From assembly GCA_021292165.1 (NCBI GenBank), contig CM037879.1, positions 287,530,272 through 287,594,271 on the forward strand: a stretch of DNA of 64,000 bases, in the 5' to 3' direction. Of the stretch, positions 41,751 to 52,101 are shown one piece after another; within the stretch, counting starts at the first letter, position 1, and each line of letters begins with the position of its first letter. The position numbers and the translations under genes were made by a program. The notes below the pieces were generated by a model. It had not been told where the DNA came from, made no database searches, and worked only from the letters and a program-made list of their open reading frames with translations. The stretch comes from Shinisaurus crocodilurus. Lineage: Eukaryota > Chordata > Lepidosauria > Squamata > Shinisauridae.

Positions 41751-42458
41751 TCTCCTGTATATGGCTGCAAAACTGGCAGGACCATTTCAGCCCACGCCTA
41801 TGATCCCGCTCTCCAGCGGGTTACACTTATTTAACAGCAGGGTACAACAAGGTTTAAGACTTATTTTAATAGGGGAAAACCTCGAAAACGAAATGGCAAA
41901 GATCAGAACGGGGACATGCCACCTAAAATGGCCTAACCTTTCCCCCCTTTCATGAGGAAAGAATTCCCATGCCCGCTTTCTTGATTTGTTTGCTTTTCTG
42001 CATCTCTCCGTGAGGCATTCGACGAATCGACGCGGCACACCATCAAACATGCGGGGCTGTGCGCTTGGTATCACTTTACTCCACGTCTGAGAGATGCTCT
42101 TATTTTTTTAGACAGCCCAGCATCCCAAAGGAACAGCTTTTGCCAGCAGCAAGAGTTGTTTCTTCTGCCACCACCGTGAACTGCACTCTGGAGCAGCTGC
42201 AGGACACTCTATTCATGCATAAATCTTGGTGCGAGGGAGGAGTTGGTCTACACTGCAGTCTGGCGCTAGTTCCCGGAGCGTGTCCTCACGGCTTGGAAGG
42301 ACACGAGGGAGACAAGAGCAGGCAAGGGGAACATCAGCGCCTGCTCCATTTGGGCTGCCCCCCACCCCAGAGATGAACGGGGAAGCAAGGCCATTCCACC
42401 AGCCCTGCTGACAGCAGCCTTTTTTTTTTCTTCCCTCCCCATCCCTTTTTCCTCGTGT
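41751..42458. other. No recognisable gene or repeat
   Basis: Unique-looking; minus and plus frames carry no recognised motif. Confidence 0.45.
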
Positions 42459-42459
42459 G

Positions 42460-42570
42460 CCATGTCCTTTTTTAGATGATTAACTATAAGCCACTCTGGG
42501 GAACTACTATTTTGGCTGAGGAGCGGGATCAAAATACTTTAAAATAAATTCAATAATAATAAATAATAAT
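42460..42570 (+). mobile_element. LINE 3' tail
   Basis: TAAGCCACTCTGGGGAACTA, GAGGAGCGGGATCAAAATAC, then an (AATAAT)n tail. Confidence 0.5.
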
Positions 42571-42587
42571 GTCTACTCCTGCCTGAA

Positions 42588-42810
42588 GCACTTTTAGGCT
42601 GCAATCCTGCGTGCTGATTTAGGAGTACTTAGTGCAGGGGTTGGGCAACTTGTGGTCCTCCAGATGTTTTGGCCTACAACTCCCATGATCCCTCACCATT
42701 GGCTATGCTGGCTACAGCCGATGGGAGCTGTAGGCCAAAACATCTGGAAGGCTGCAAGCCTCCCAGCCCTGATATAGCGGGACTTACTTCACGAGCAGGG
42801 CCATGCCAAA
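42588..42810. mobile_element. Foldback MITE (GCAATCCT type) with nested palindromic MITE
   Basis: GGCTGCAATCCTGCGTGCTG at 42598 and GGGACTTACTTCACGAGCAG at 42780 are the outer arms. The nested element 42635-42781 runs CAGGGGTTGGGCAAC...CCTCCCAGCCCTG. Flanks ACTTAGTG and ATATAGCG match 5 of 8, so any duplication is eroded. Confidence 0.65.
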
Positions 42811-42929
42811 ACTTCTCACAACATTTCCGAAAACGTTTCGGAGCACTGACGAAACACACCTCTCTTTTGCGACTGCTTTCCAGCGCTCCATGAGTAAAAT
42901 ATTCACCTACATTCCGTTTATTATTCATT

Positions 42930-43060
42930 CATGTATTTATTTAGACATTTCTACGCAGCACTTCTGGTGCCTATGCACTACGCGGAATGCCTTACAAGCA
43001 TTTAAAATCACATTATATATATAAAACAATACATTAAATAAAAACGCAATGAAAACACAA
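42930..43060 (-). mobile_element. LINE 3' tail (minus)
   Basis: TATTTATTTAGACATTTCTA, GCGGAATGCCTTACAAGCAT and A-rich UTR text. Confidence 0.45.
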
Positions 43061-43486
43061 CAGAAGCAGAGACCACAGAGAAAAACATGACTTTTAATAA
43101 AACATTTGGCATCACAAGCTTGATGGAATACAATTGTCTTTCATTGCAACTGGTGAAAGACAGCCAGGGAGCGGGGCCACATCACATTGCCTTCTCTTGC
43201 CCTCACTTGCCTTCAGGGGTATCATCAGGCAACCCAACCTGATTGTCCTCATGCACTTGCCATGCGGTGCCATTTCTGGCATGAGCCCTGATTGGTTGGG
43301 GTTGCCAACCAATCATGACTAATCCAGGAAGAAAACGGAAGCAGCAGCAGGCGTGGGAACAGGAATGAAGCAGTAGTAGCCTCAAAAAAAAAAACATCGG
43401 TGCACAAACATGATTTTTTAAAAGGGGGAATATTCACACAAAGGAAGCGGTTTTAGTGGGAAATTGTTCTACCCAGCTGAAACAGT
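43061..43486. other. No recognisable gene or repeat
   Basis: Unique-looking. Confidence 0.45.
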
Positions 43487-43488
43487 GT

Positions 43489-43733
43489 GGCCAGTGTGGC
43501 GTAGTGGTGGTGAGAGTGTTTGGACTGGGACTCGGGAGATCCGAGTTCTAGTCCCCGCTCGGCCATGAAGCTCACTGGGTGACTTTGGGACAGTCCCTGA
43601 CTCTCAGCCTAACCTACCTCACAGGGTTGATTGTGAGGATAAAAAATGGAGAGGAGGAGGAGGATTATGTAAGCCGCCTTGGGTTCCGTGCAGGAAAAAA
43701 GGTGGGTTATAAATATAATAAATAAATAAATAA
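43489..43733 (+). mobile_element. MIR-like SINE, full length
   Basis: GGCCAGTGTGGCGTAGTGGT with an extra GGTG in the A-box region, B-box-like GAGTTCTAGTCCCC, and an (AATA)n tail. Confidence 0.92.
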
Positions 43734-43831
43734 ACAGTAGTCCTGAACCTGAAAATCAAAGGTGCATGTTGGCACAGCCCCTTCCTCTGAGTAAATATGC
43801 ATCACATTGGGCTCTTAAGTTTGCAAAAAGT

Positions 43832-43950
43832 GCTTTAGGCTGCAATCCAATGGGGGTGCCCGTAAACCTACGAACTTAAGAGTATTATAGGCATCCTATG
43901 CAGGGCGGGAGGAGCACAGAGGCTGTCCAGGGGCCATGGTGGGATCGCTC
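43832..43950. mobile_element. DNA-transposon-like repeat (GCAATCCAATGG ends), deleted copy
   Basis: GGCTGCAATCCAATGGGGGT, GGGCGGGAGGAGCACAGAGG and TGTCCAGGGGCCATGGTGGG. Much of the interior is absent relative to 47409-47855. Confidence 0.6.
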
Positions 43951-45068
43951 TGCCCCAATCTCAAATCTTAAATTTAAATCTTACATTTGAGAAGACTTTT
44001 CACTTTTGAACAGTGGCATGCATACTTCTTAAATAAATAGATTAAAATATTTTTGTGTCGTCGTCGCCGTCGTCGTCGTCCCCCCCGCCCCCGGGGCAAG
44101 CAGACATTAGCCTAACCATACATATTCAATGTGCATTTAGTTTGTCAATAAAAAGGCGTCGGTGAGATTCAATTACTCAGCAGGGATTTATTTTCATTCC
44201 GTTTGTTTCCATCAATTGCCCAGAAGCCACAGTGGCTGGCAATGTGCCGTGTCCCTTCCCTACCAATCCCTCCCCCCTGGACCCCAAAAACCACACATTT
44301 CCCTTCTTGCATGGCCCGCCAGACACTCCCCCCTCCCCTTCCTTGGGGGGGGGGGCGGAAAGAGCCGCTGCTTGTACCACTTCTTAAATTATTAAATACA
44401 CAAACTTGGGCAGGCATTAATATTTCAGTTGCAGTTTAGATGCCTGACATGAGTTGCCGGCTGCAGAAGCAGCCAGGAAGTTGGAAAAACCCAGCAGAAT
44501 CTCACGTGGAGATGAGAAAGCGTCTTGCCAGGATCTCCTTCCCCACACCCACCATCCCCGTAGTAAAATTTGGGATTTCCCTGTAGTTGTAGCCCTGCTT
44601 TTTGCTGCTGCATCACGAAGACATGACAGCCACAGTCATCCGTATAGCACCACGCAGCATTCAAAACACACAGCCGATCTTTCAGTCCTCTTTACAACAA
44701 CCCTTCGAGATAGGCCCCAGCATTGTTGTCCTTGTTTTGTGCATGAAAAGCAGGGCGGGGGGGGGGGGGGGGCAGGGAGAGTTGAATTAGGCTTCACAGC
44801 TCTTAACCACTACATTACAACGGCGCCCTAGTTTTTGGGGGGGGAATTCTTTCTGACTGACGGCACAAAGTGAGCTGCCCCGTCGCCCTGCTTTGACCTG
44901 GTACAAATGCCAATGTTGGAACACAATACAGGATCTCACTTACTCCGCTTCCCTTGTGTAGCCAGTGGAGGGATGGGTCAGAAGAAGTGAGCAATGTCGT
45001 AGGTATGGTGAGGGGAAAAATGCGTTATTACCTAAACTTGCACAGACGAACCACTGTGGAACTGAAAC
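43951..45068. other. No gene; GTC repeat and G-run
   Basis: (GTC)n with one GCC at 44056-44083; a G tract of about 17 at 44755-44772. 44670-44830 may be a decayed SINE (CTTTACAACAACCCTTCGAG, ACCACTACATTACAACGGCG). Confidence 0.5.
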
Positions 45069-45314
45069 TCAGTTATTTATTTTATTTATTTATTTATTAT
45101 ATTTATACCCCGCCTTTTTTCCTGCAAGGAACCCAAGGCGGCTTACATAATCCTCCTCTCCATTTTATCCTCACAACAACCCTGTGAGGTAGGTTAGGCT
45201 GAGAGTCAGTGACTGGCCCAAAGTCACCCAGTGAGTTTCATGGCTGAGCGGGGACTCGAACCCGGATCTCCCGAGTCCCAGTCCAAACACTCTCACCACT
45301 ACGCCACGCTGGCC
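45069..45314 (-). mobile_element. MIR-like SINE, near full length
   Basis: (ATAA)n tail at 45069-45100; head GGCCAGCGTGGCGTAGTGGT at 45314. Well preserved. Confidence 0.92.
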
Positions 45315-45389
45315 CTTCGAAATTCGCCCCTCTCTGAATTTTGCAATAGAGTTCACCGGTCAAAAGGTGCATAGCATTATCCACCAGGG

Positions 45390-45537
45390 TGCAACTGCTA
45401 AAATAAATTATGTTGTGCTAGCATAAACTACCTCTAGCGCAGCACCAATACTGGGCATGCTGTGATTCCCCGAAAAAAACTCGCCTATCAGCTTATCGTT
45501 GTTGCGTTAGGGGTAGTTTATGCTAGTGCAATGTAAT
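45390..45537. mobile_element. Foldback repeat around TAGTTTATGCTAG
   Basis: TGTGCTAGCATAAACTACC and GGTAGTTTATGCTAGTGCA are inverted arms about 90 bp apart. No duplication determined. Confidence 0.55.
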
Positions 45538-45539
45538 TT

Positions 45540-45815
45540 ACATTGGATACTGGCCAAAGGTGCGTATCTTAGAGAAAATAAAATTCATAAATGCATTTTG
45601 TTTGGGAAAGTGTTTGCAAAAAACTGTGTATATTAGGCAAAAATGCTTACAAGAAAACATGTATTCGGAGGAACGTGCACAACAATATTTATGCATTCGC
45701 ATGCAGACTTTCCAAAAGAAAATTCTCAACATTTGGGAGGAACCAAATTTAAGATGGGGAAAATGAGAAACCGAGAGAAACCAAAATGGACAGATTCATC
45801 CCTAGTTCTAGGTTT
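45540..45815. mobile_element. Old AT-rich hAT-like remnant
   Basis: Repeated ATGCATT / ATGCTTA motifs, then AACCAAAATGGACAGATTCA TCCCTAG at the right end, which resembles the CATCCCTA end of the TAGGGATG family. Confidence 0.45.
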
Positions 45816-45865
45816 GCAGTTCAACACATCTGGAGGGCAACAGGTTTGGGGAAGATGGTTTAAGG

Positions 45866-46001
45866 CAGGGCTCTCCAACCTTGGGTCCCCAGATGTTGCT
45901 GGACTACAGCTCCCAGAATCCCTTGCCATTAGCCATGCTGGCTGGGTATGCTGGGAGCTGTAGGCCAGCGACATCTGGGGACCCAAGGTTGGAGAGCCCT
46001 G
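45866..46001. mobile_element. Palindromic hAT MITE, intact, perfect TSD
   Basis: 136 bp: CAGGGCTCTCCAACC...GGTTGGAGAGCCCTG. The 8-bp duplication GTTTAAGG lies at 45858-45865 and 46002-46009. This is the same subtype as the outer ends at 28336-28696. Confidence 0.96.
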
Positions 46002-46009
46002 GTTTAAGG

Positions 46010-46755
46010 GGACATAGGGCGATTGCATTACCCAAACTGGACAAATCTTTGCTTGAGCAAACACACCATTCATTTTTTTTTAAATTATTATTATTTTTAA
46101 AAAAAGGTCTCTTCTCCACATACTGATTGATTCTAAACTTTCCTCTGTTACCTGGCTGTGCATCACCAGAGTCCAAATTATGGATCGTACCTAAAGATCT
46201 GCCCCATCATAGAGAAATCAAATCCCCCCTCCCGCCTTGCTCTCACTCAACTGTAGTAAAATTAAAGCATCTTCAAAGAAGCAGGAAGATTTCTGAGATT
46301 CCCCTTGGTGTCAGGGCAAGGTCATCTCCTCCCGCAGCAGTCAGCAAGTTTCTCAACAACTCCATTCCCGCCGCCAGAGATTAACAATCTGTTCCTAATC
46401 TTTTATAGGGTTCCCTCGCTGTCATTTCCACACTCCGTAGCCGGTTATGTGATTCCTCGTCGATGGTTATTGGCGTTTTTCAATTATTTTTGTGACACTC
46501 TCTGAAATACATTTGTATATGAAAGGCGCTCAATACGACTCCGTTCCACTTCACCCAACTCTGCCGCTCTCTCATTAGCGGCATGCCATTCCTTCGGAGT
46601 GGAACATCCGAAAAGCGGCAAGGAAAGCCCTCCCCTCCCAGCCTTCTGCCACATGGCTGCATCGCATGTGAATATAACTGAGCTGCGCAACGTGCAGGAA
46701 CCAGAATCCTGCACTAACCATGGAGTCCAGTGCCTGTTTATTCCAAGTAAATTCA
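46010..46755. other. No gene; possible conserved non-coding part
   Basis: 46380-46530 (AATCTTTTATAGGGTTCCCT, GGCGTTTTTCAATTATTTTT) is repeat-free. No frame recognised. Confidence 0.35.
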
Positions 46756-46759
46756 TTCA

Positions 46760-47310
46760 TTCATTTCATTTATTTCATTTATATACCGCCCCATAGCCGA
46801 AGCTCTCTGGGCGGTTCACAACCCTCTATACATAAAAACAACATTAAAACATACAAAACAGTTTAAAAAATTAAAAACCAAATTTAAAAACACAGTTTAA
46901 AATAACAATACAAAAAGCCAATAAAACTGAGCCTACAGGTGACAATCCCCTCCGTGCTATTCCAAGCTCCTAACTAAATGCCTTGGCATAGAGGGAAGTC
47001 TTAACCTGGCGCCGAAAAGATAGTAAGGTTGGCGCCAGGCGGGTCTCAGTGGGGAGCTGATTCCATAACTGGGGGGCTACCACCGAGAAGGCCCTCCTCC
47101 TCGTTGCCACCAACCGAGCCTCTCTTGGAGGTGGCAATCGGAGGAGGGCCCCAGATGTTGAGCGTAGTGTTGGGAGAGACGTTCCATCAGGTATTGTGGT
47201 CTTAAGCCGTGTAGGGCTTTATAGGTTAAAACCAGCACCTTGAATTCGGCTCGGAAGCATATTGGCAGCCAGTGCAAGCGGGCCAGAACTGGTGTAAATT
47301 GCACCGAATT
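46760..47310 (-). mobile_element. L2-clade LINE 3' part
   Basis: Tail (CATTT)n and ATACCGCCCCATAGCCGAAG at 46785. The minus coding remnant reads ARLHWLPICFRAEFKVLVLT and YKALHGLRPQYLMERLSQH. The 5' end is truncated at about 47310. Confidence 0.9.
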
Positions 47311-47408
47311 CAGTGAGGCTTACTCTCCCAGTTAAGCATGGATAGTTCACAGCCTAAATATATCCCGGCTGTTGCTGCTGAATGGCCAATGCTGAATGTG
47401 GAAAGGGA

Positions 47409-47855
47409 ATAACAGCGCAATCCAGTGAGGCTGACCACGACCCTCCAAACTCAGAGTACTACGGGATCCTATGGAGGGTGGAAGGAGCGTGGGGGCAAAG
47501 GTCGCCTCCACGTTTCTCCCACCCTGCACAACACTTAGGTGGCCAATTTTGCCCATCTAAGTGTTTTGCCCCAGTCCGTGAGGAGGCTGAGGCACCGCCG
47601 GGACACTGTGTAAGCTGGCCGAGCCTGTCTCATCCACTCCCCATCCGCAGAACGCCGTTTCCAAGGTCGCCCTTGCGACCTCGGAGCCGCAGCTGACACG
47701 GTTCTCTCCGCGCCAGCTGCGAGGGTGGAGGGAGGGCGTTCCGAGGTCGGAGCCCCCGCTCTGACCTTGGCGCATGTTTCCGAGGTCGGAGCTGGGACTC
47801 CCAAGTATCCTATGGCTGCCTAGACTCTGTCTAGTGGCCATAGGATTGTTCCCTA
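47409..47855. mobile_element. DNA-transposon-like repeat (CCTATGG...CCATAGGATTG)
   Basis: CAGCGCAATCCAGTGAGGCT at left and TAGTGGCCATAGGATTGTTC at right. The interior GGGTGGAAGGAGCGTGGGGG and GAGGTCGGAGCTGGGACTCC matches 24613-25235. Confidence 0.7.
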
Positions 47856-47962
47856 AGTCGTGCAAGTGTTGCATAAATTTGTAGCTTCCCCCCCCCTCCA
47901 TACTTTTTTATTTTATTTGCAGGATTCCAACCAGAGCCTGAGGATTCCGATCTTTGAATTCC

Positions 47963-48352
47963 GATGGCCCTTGAAAGGAGATTAGACAAATTCATGGAAG
48001 ATGGAGCTACCTGTGGCTGCCAGACATGTGGTCAAGATCAGAAGCGGTATGACCCTGGACACCAGTTGTTGGGAGGCAATGGACCAGGGGTGGGCGACGT
48101 GTGTCCCTCCAGACATTTTGGCCCACAAAGTTCCTCAGCCCTAGACAGCACAGTCAATGGTGAAGCATGATGGGAGTTGTAGGCCAATCATCTGGAGAGA
48201 CACAAGCTACCCACCCTCGCAATTGTGGGAGGGCGCTATTGCTTTCGTGTCTGAGCTAATGGGCTTCCCAGAGGCAGCTGGTTGGCCACTGTGGGAACCG
48301 GATGCTGGACACGATGGACCTTTGGTCTGATCCAGCAGGGCTCTCCTTACGT
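47963..48352 (+). mobile_element. L3-type CR1 3' part with nested MITE
   Basis: The end of the coding part (GAAAGGAGATTAGACAAATT, CATGGAAGATGGAGC: RLDKFMED) is followed by UTR and the terminal CTTTGGTCTGATCCAGCAGG. A MITE interrupts at 48085-48219. Confidence 0.85.
48085..48219. mobile_element. Palindromic hAT MITE (CAGGGGTGGG)
   Basis: CAGGGGTGGGCGACGTG...CAAGCTACCCACCCTCG; arms enclose CAATGGTGAAGCATGATGGG. Flanks CAATGGAC / CAATTGTG are a degraded duplication at best. Confidence 0.75.
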
Positions 48353-48418
48353 TTTATGCCAGCTAGTCATCATTTGAGGCAAGTTACGGGGCTAAATAGA
48401 CCTCTAAAGTCGTCTCAT

Positions 48419-48592
48419 CACTAGTGGAGGCGGGTGGTGTATCCGCTCCGGGTTTTACTCCAAACTTTTAAGGAGCCATCTGTGGTGCCAACCCTATTTT
48501 GGGGATAGGGTTCAGCACCATGGATGGCTCATTGAAAGTGCAGACTAAAATCTGGAGCGGATTTCTGCCCTACTGACATTGGAGCCGAGCCA
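48419..48592. mobile_element. Foldback MITE (GTGGTGTATCCGCTCC type)
   Basis: GGGTGGTGTATCCGCTCCGG...GGAGCGGATTTCTGCC arms with AGGGTTCAGCACCATGGATG in the centre. Same family as 38219-38406. Confidence 0.75.
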
Positions 48593-48594
48593 TC

Positions 48595-49138
48595 ACATCG
48601 TTCTAACTAACGCTCTTCGCCTGTATGTAAATTTTTATCCACACAATCCATTCTGTCATAAGAGGGTTCTGTTTGTTGTATTTATCTCTAACCTGCCATA
48701 TTCCAGGTTAGAACATAATGGAAACAAGTTGAAATGCCCATCAACATATAAAGGTACAGAAAACTAGGGGGAACAGGGATGCATCTCCCTCCAAAGAGCA
48801 GTGCTCTAGTTGTTGTTTTTTTGAAGGACTGAACACAAACCCATGAAAAATGCCTCTATCCATGACCATTAGCTATGTTTGCTAAATTCTCAGAGACGGT
48901 GATCCTGGAGATAAACAGTAAGGCAGGCGTGTTGAACCTCAGCCTTGCATCCCATAACTGGCCCACTTGGGGGTCCCCAGATGGCTATGCCCCCTCCCCT
49001 TCCTCCTGAGTGTTGATCGTTCGGTGGTTTTCCTGCCTTTTGCGTAGTTCTTTCCCCCATTCTTTCCCCCATTCTTGAAATGCCTCTCCTAAGGCTTCGT
49101 TACTGGTAGCAACAGCTGTAATCTAAAATAAGCTGGCA
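48595..49138. other. No gene; weak hAT remnant
   Basis: GCAGGCGTGTTGAACCTCAG and GGGGTCCCCAGATGGCTATG at 48920-48990 look like a hAT remnant. Otherwise unique. Confidence 0.4.
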
Positions 49139-49140
49139 GG

Positions 49141-49265
49141 GTGTGTGTGTGTGTGTGTGTGTTTTATTTTGTTTTTTTATTAAGTTTTATTGTTGTTGTA
49201 TGTCAGCTTGGGAGGGCTTCCACCCTGAAAGGTGGCCAAGAACTATTTTAAATAAATAATAAACA
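49141..49265 (+). mobile_element. (GT)n and LINE 3' tail
   Basis: (GT)10 at 49141-49161, then CAGCTTGGGAGGGCTTCCAC, CCTGAAAGGTGGCCAAGAAC, then TTTTAAATAAATAATAAAC. Confidence 0.5.
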
Positions 49266-49269
49266 AGCA

Positions 49270-50860
49270 GAACTCCTCAGAGACACACTGAGGTTTGTGA
49301 TCATTCCGTAGAATTGAACAGAGCGAAGCATCAAACACAAAAAGAAAAGAAGAAATGCCGAAACACTAAGAAGTGGCATAGAAAGTGCTGGAGTTGCTTT
49401 GTTCGAAAAGCTGTCCATCAACGGATTCACCGCCGGTTAAGAGTAAGAGGCAGAATGGATGCGAAGGGGCTTCATATGTTACATTGTGGCTTCTTTTTCT
49501 GCATGTGGGACTGGGAGTTGTCTATGTGGATGGACAAAGTGGCATGTTCAGCCGGGAGCTCATGGGCCTTATTCAGAACCAATGAATGGACCACCACCAG
49601 CCTTCTAAAATGTAATTACATGGATGAAAATGTAATGACAACCTGATTTAAACAAAACAACATGGGTCTATTGATTTATGAATGTTTTGAATAACACCAA
49701 TGCATTGATTTGTGCTCTTTTGTCCTCTTGTAGTCCAGTGATAAACTTCCTTTGTATAGACAGCAAACATGTGTGGCAAACTGGATGTTCTTACATCCTT
49801 CTAATTGGAGAACTCTGTGATGCAAGCCTATTAAGGGTGGGTGAAAATTTCATTTCAGGTCATTTTTGATCAGAATTTACCAACATTTGCAAAGTTCTTC
49901 ATATTCAAAGGAGAAAGAACTTGAGATTTTAAAAGTCCAAATACAGGAGAAAGATTTGCCCATCCCTAAGACTGTTTTTATGCTGCACACATATCTTGTG
50001 CACACATCTGTGGAGACACATCTGGGAAGCCTGGCCCACTCATGTACTTGCAAGGACTACACCTGTTCTTTGTGTGTTTGATGCTGGAGACAGGAGCAGC
50101 CCAACCAAGATATATATATATATTTTTCTGGCCTAAGGTAAAACAGCAAATGGATTCCCCATCCCCCAAGTCAAGGCTCATAATAGCCAAGGCTGGCCAA
50201 GTTATTTTGGCACCTAAGACAGAAAATCCCACAAGTGCCACTCCCTGGGAGTAAAAATACAATTAAATCACTAACAATTTGCTGCTTTTTCCTGACACCC
50301 AGAATCAGCTGCCCACGGCAGCTGCCTCACTCTCAGCCTAATAACGGTAGGACCAGCCCTGCATGTAGCAGGGTTTCCCATAGCAATCAATTAGGAACGC
50401 GTGCCTCTGCCCCCCCCCCCCCCCAGTGAAACTCTCTCGGCTTTCTCAGATGCTTCGCCTGAACAGGAATCTCAAAACTGGCTTCCAACTTCAGGCAACG
50501 TTCGGCAACTGTCAACAGGCATGAAGGAAAATCTGGATCGGCCACTGTTTTTTCTGATTAAGGGGAGCTGCCTCGATAACAGGGGCGGGGGGGTCTGCAA
50601 AAGTATCCAGGCTCCGGCGCTAGAGCCCCACACATCTCTGACATGTGCATTCATGCACACCCAGATGACTGCAGGTGTTCACCTTCCAACCGTTTTGGAG
50701 GTTGTAAAGAGGGAGATGATGATCGATACCTCTTCCACTGCAATTTCTTGGCCCGTCCCCAACCAGAATGAAAGCAGAGCCAAGATAAGTGGAGGCTTTC
50801 ATGTTTTATGTATGATGCTTAGGCCCCATTCTTCTTCCAAAGAGATCAGAGCAGCTCACA
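49270..50860. other. No recognisable gene; AT-rich hAT-like remnant
   Basis: 49840-49975 (GGGTGGGTGAAAATTTCATT, AGATTTGCCCATCCCTAAG) ends in CATCCCTA like the TAGGGATG family. Other frames lack motifs. C-run at 50410-50424. Confidence 0.4.
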
Positions 50861-50861
50861 T

Positions 50862-50948
50862 ATGATTCCCAGATGGTCTCCCATCCAGGAAGCGTGCACG
50901 GCCAGACCGACTTCGCTTCAGCAGCAGAGTGGTGCCAAGCGGCACATT
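50862..50948 (-). mobile_element. Second, diverged 5S rRNA-derived sequence
   Basis: The minus strand reads GCTGAAGCGAAGTCGGTCTG GCC, then CTTCCTGGATGGGAGACCAT and CTGGGAATCATATGTGAGC. This aligns with the 5S rRNA region from box A through box C and beyond (GGATGGGAGACC, CCTGGGAAT). Unlike the 5S/CR1 family it keeps the 5S 3' part after box C and continues into GAGCTGCTCTGATCTCTTTG. 5S pseudogene or member of another 5S-SINE. Confidence 0.7.
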
Positions 50949-51126
50949 TCGTACAAAATGCCTGCAACAGTAACTGCACATAACCCCCTCTCTGGTTTAT
51001 TTATTTATCTGCCTCAATAGCTTCTTCAGGAGGGGACGACTAGAAGTGGAGAAGCGGTGGGGAAAGATGGTGTTTAACCCTTTCTCTAGGCGCTATTTCC
51101 CTGCTCCAAATCACCCCTAAGCAGCC

Positions 51127-51127
<1 letters not shown>

Positions 51128-51162
<35 letters not shown>
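51128..51162. repeat. (CA)n microsatellite
   Basis: About 17 CA units. Confidence 0.95.
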
Positions 51163-51164
<2 letters not shown>

Positions 51165-51225
51165 CATCAAGGGAGGGTCCAACCGCTTGTCTCACCTGTG
51201 TCTTCAGATGAGAGTTTCTGCAGAA

Positions 51226-51332
51226 CAGTCTTCCCCAACTTGGTGCCCTCTAGAATGTATTGGACTACAACTCACAGCATCCCCAGCCAACACAGCCATT
51301 GGAAGGCACCAAGTTGAGGAAGGGTGCTGTCG
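51226..51332. mobile_element. Palindromic MITE, decayed
   Basis: CAGTCTTCCCCAACTTGGTG...GGCACCAAGTTGAGGAAG, with TTGGACTACAACTCACAGC inside. Confidence 0.75.
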
Positions 51333-51722
51333 AATTTCACCGCAAGTGGTGGAAACTCAACGGGAAATGGGCAAAACCTCAGAAAACTTTTTGAGGGAAA
51401 CTAAAACAAAGAGCATAGAAATTCCTCAAGGGAGCGTCACACGACCCTCCCTATCAACTACGATTTTTCTTTAAAAAATGTTATTATGGCTTCCTGGCTG
51501 ACAAATCCGTTGCCGGGCAGATTACAGGTTAATAATCCAGAATGGGTGGTAAACTGTTTCCTCAATGGGAGCTAAAAATGAGGAGATGGTTGGAAATGTA
51601 TGGGTTGGATACAGACATAGTCATGCTTGCAGTAGAGCAATTGAAATCAATGGGACTCAAGTTAGTCATGACTCATAGCAGGGCTTAGTCTGGATCCAAC
51701 TCTAAGGGATGGATCAGCACTA
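51333..51722. other. No gene; foldback remnant
   Basis: 51600-51710 (ATCAATGGGACTCAAGTTAG, TCATGACTCATAGCAGGGCT) is an arm of a common foldback repeat. Otherwise unique. Confidence 0.4.
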
Positions 51723-51724
51723 AG

Positions 51725-51800
51725 GCAGTTGAGAGCAGGGGGTTGGACTCGATAGCCTTGAAGGCTCCTTCCAACTCCATGATCTATGAAAACTATGAAA
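51725..51800 (+). mobile_element. CR1-type 3' tail (probably 5S-SINE tail)
   Basis: GCAGGGGGTTGGACTCGATA and AAGGCTCCTTCCAACTCCAT, then GATCTATGAAAACTATG. The GGCTCC and ATGATCTATGAAA features match the 5S-SINE tail rather than CR1. The head is absent. It is the only plus-strand copy. Confidence 0.65.
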
Positions 51801-51941
51801 CTTTGATTCCATAGAAATCAACGGGACAAGTTAGTCATGATGACGTGTGGTGTAGTGGCAAAATTTGAAGTGCGGACACTCAACATGACAATCCCCAGAG
51901 CAAGGCTAGCCACACCTGAAGAATTCAGACAGCTGTGTTGA

Positions 51942-51943
<2 letters not shown>

Positions 51944-51973
<30 letters not shown>
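51944..51973. repeat. (GT)n microsatellite
   Basis: About 14 GT units. Confidence 0.95.
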
Positions 51974-51975
<2 letters not shown>

Positions 51976-52101
51976 TGCGTGCGTGTGCGTGTCTTTATGG
52001 TTGGGGAGACCTGAGTTTCACGTTCCATATTCACTAGATGAGCTTGGACCAGTCACTATCTGAGTTTAATCTACCTAACAAGGAGGATCATGTGCCAGTC
52101 C

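Noticed and set aside
41332..41751. Long S/L/I/Y-rich minus frames
   Set aside because: Translation of the GATA array.
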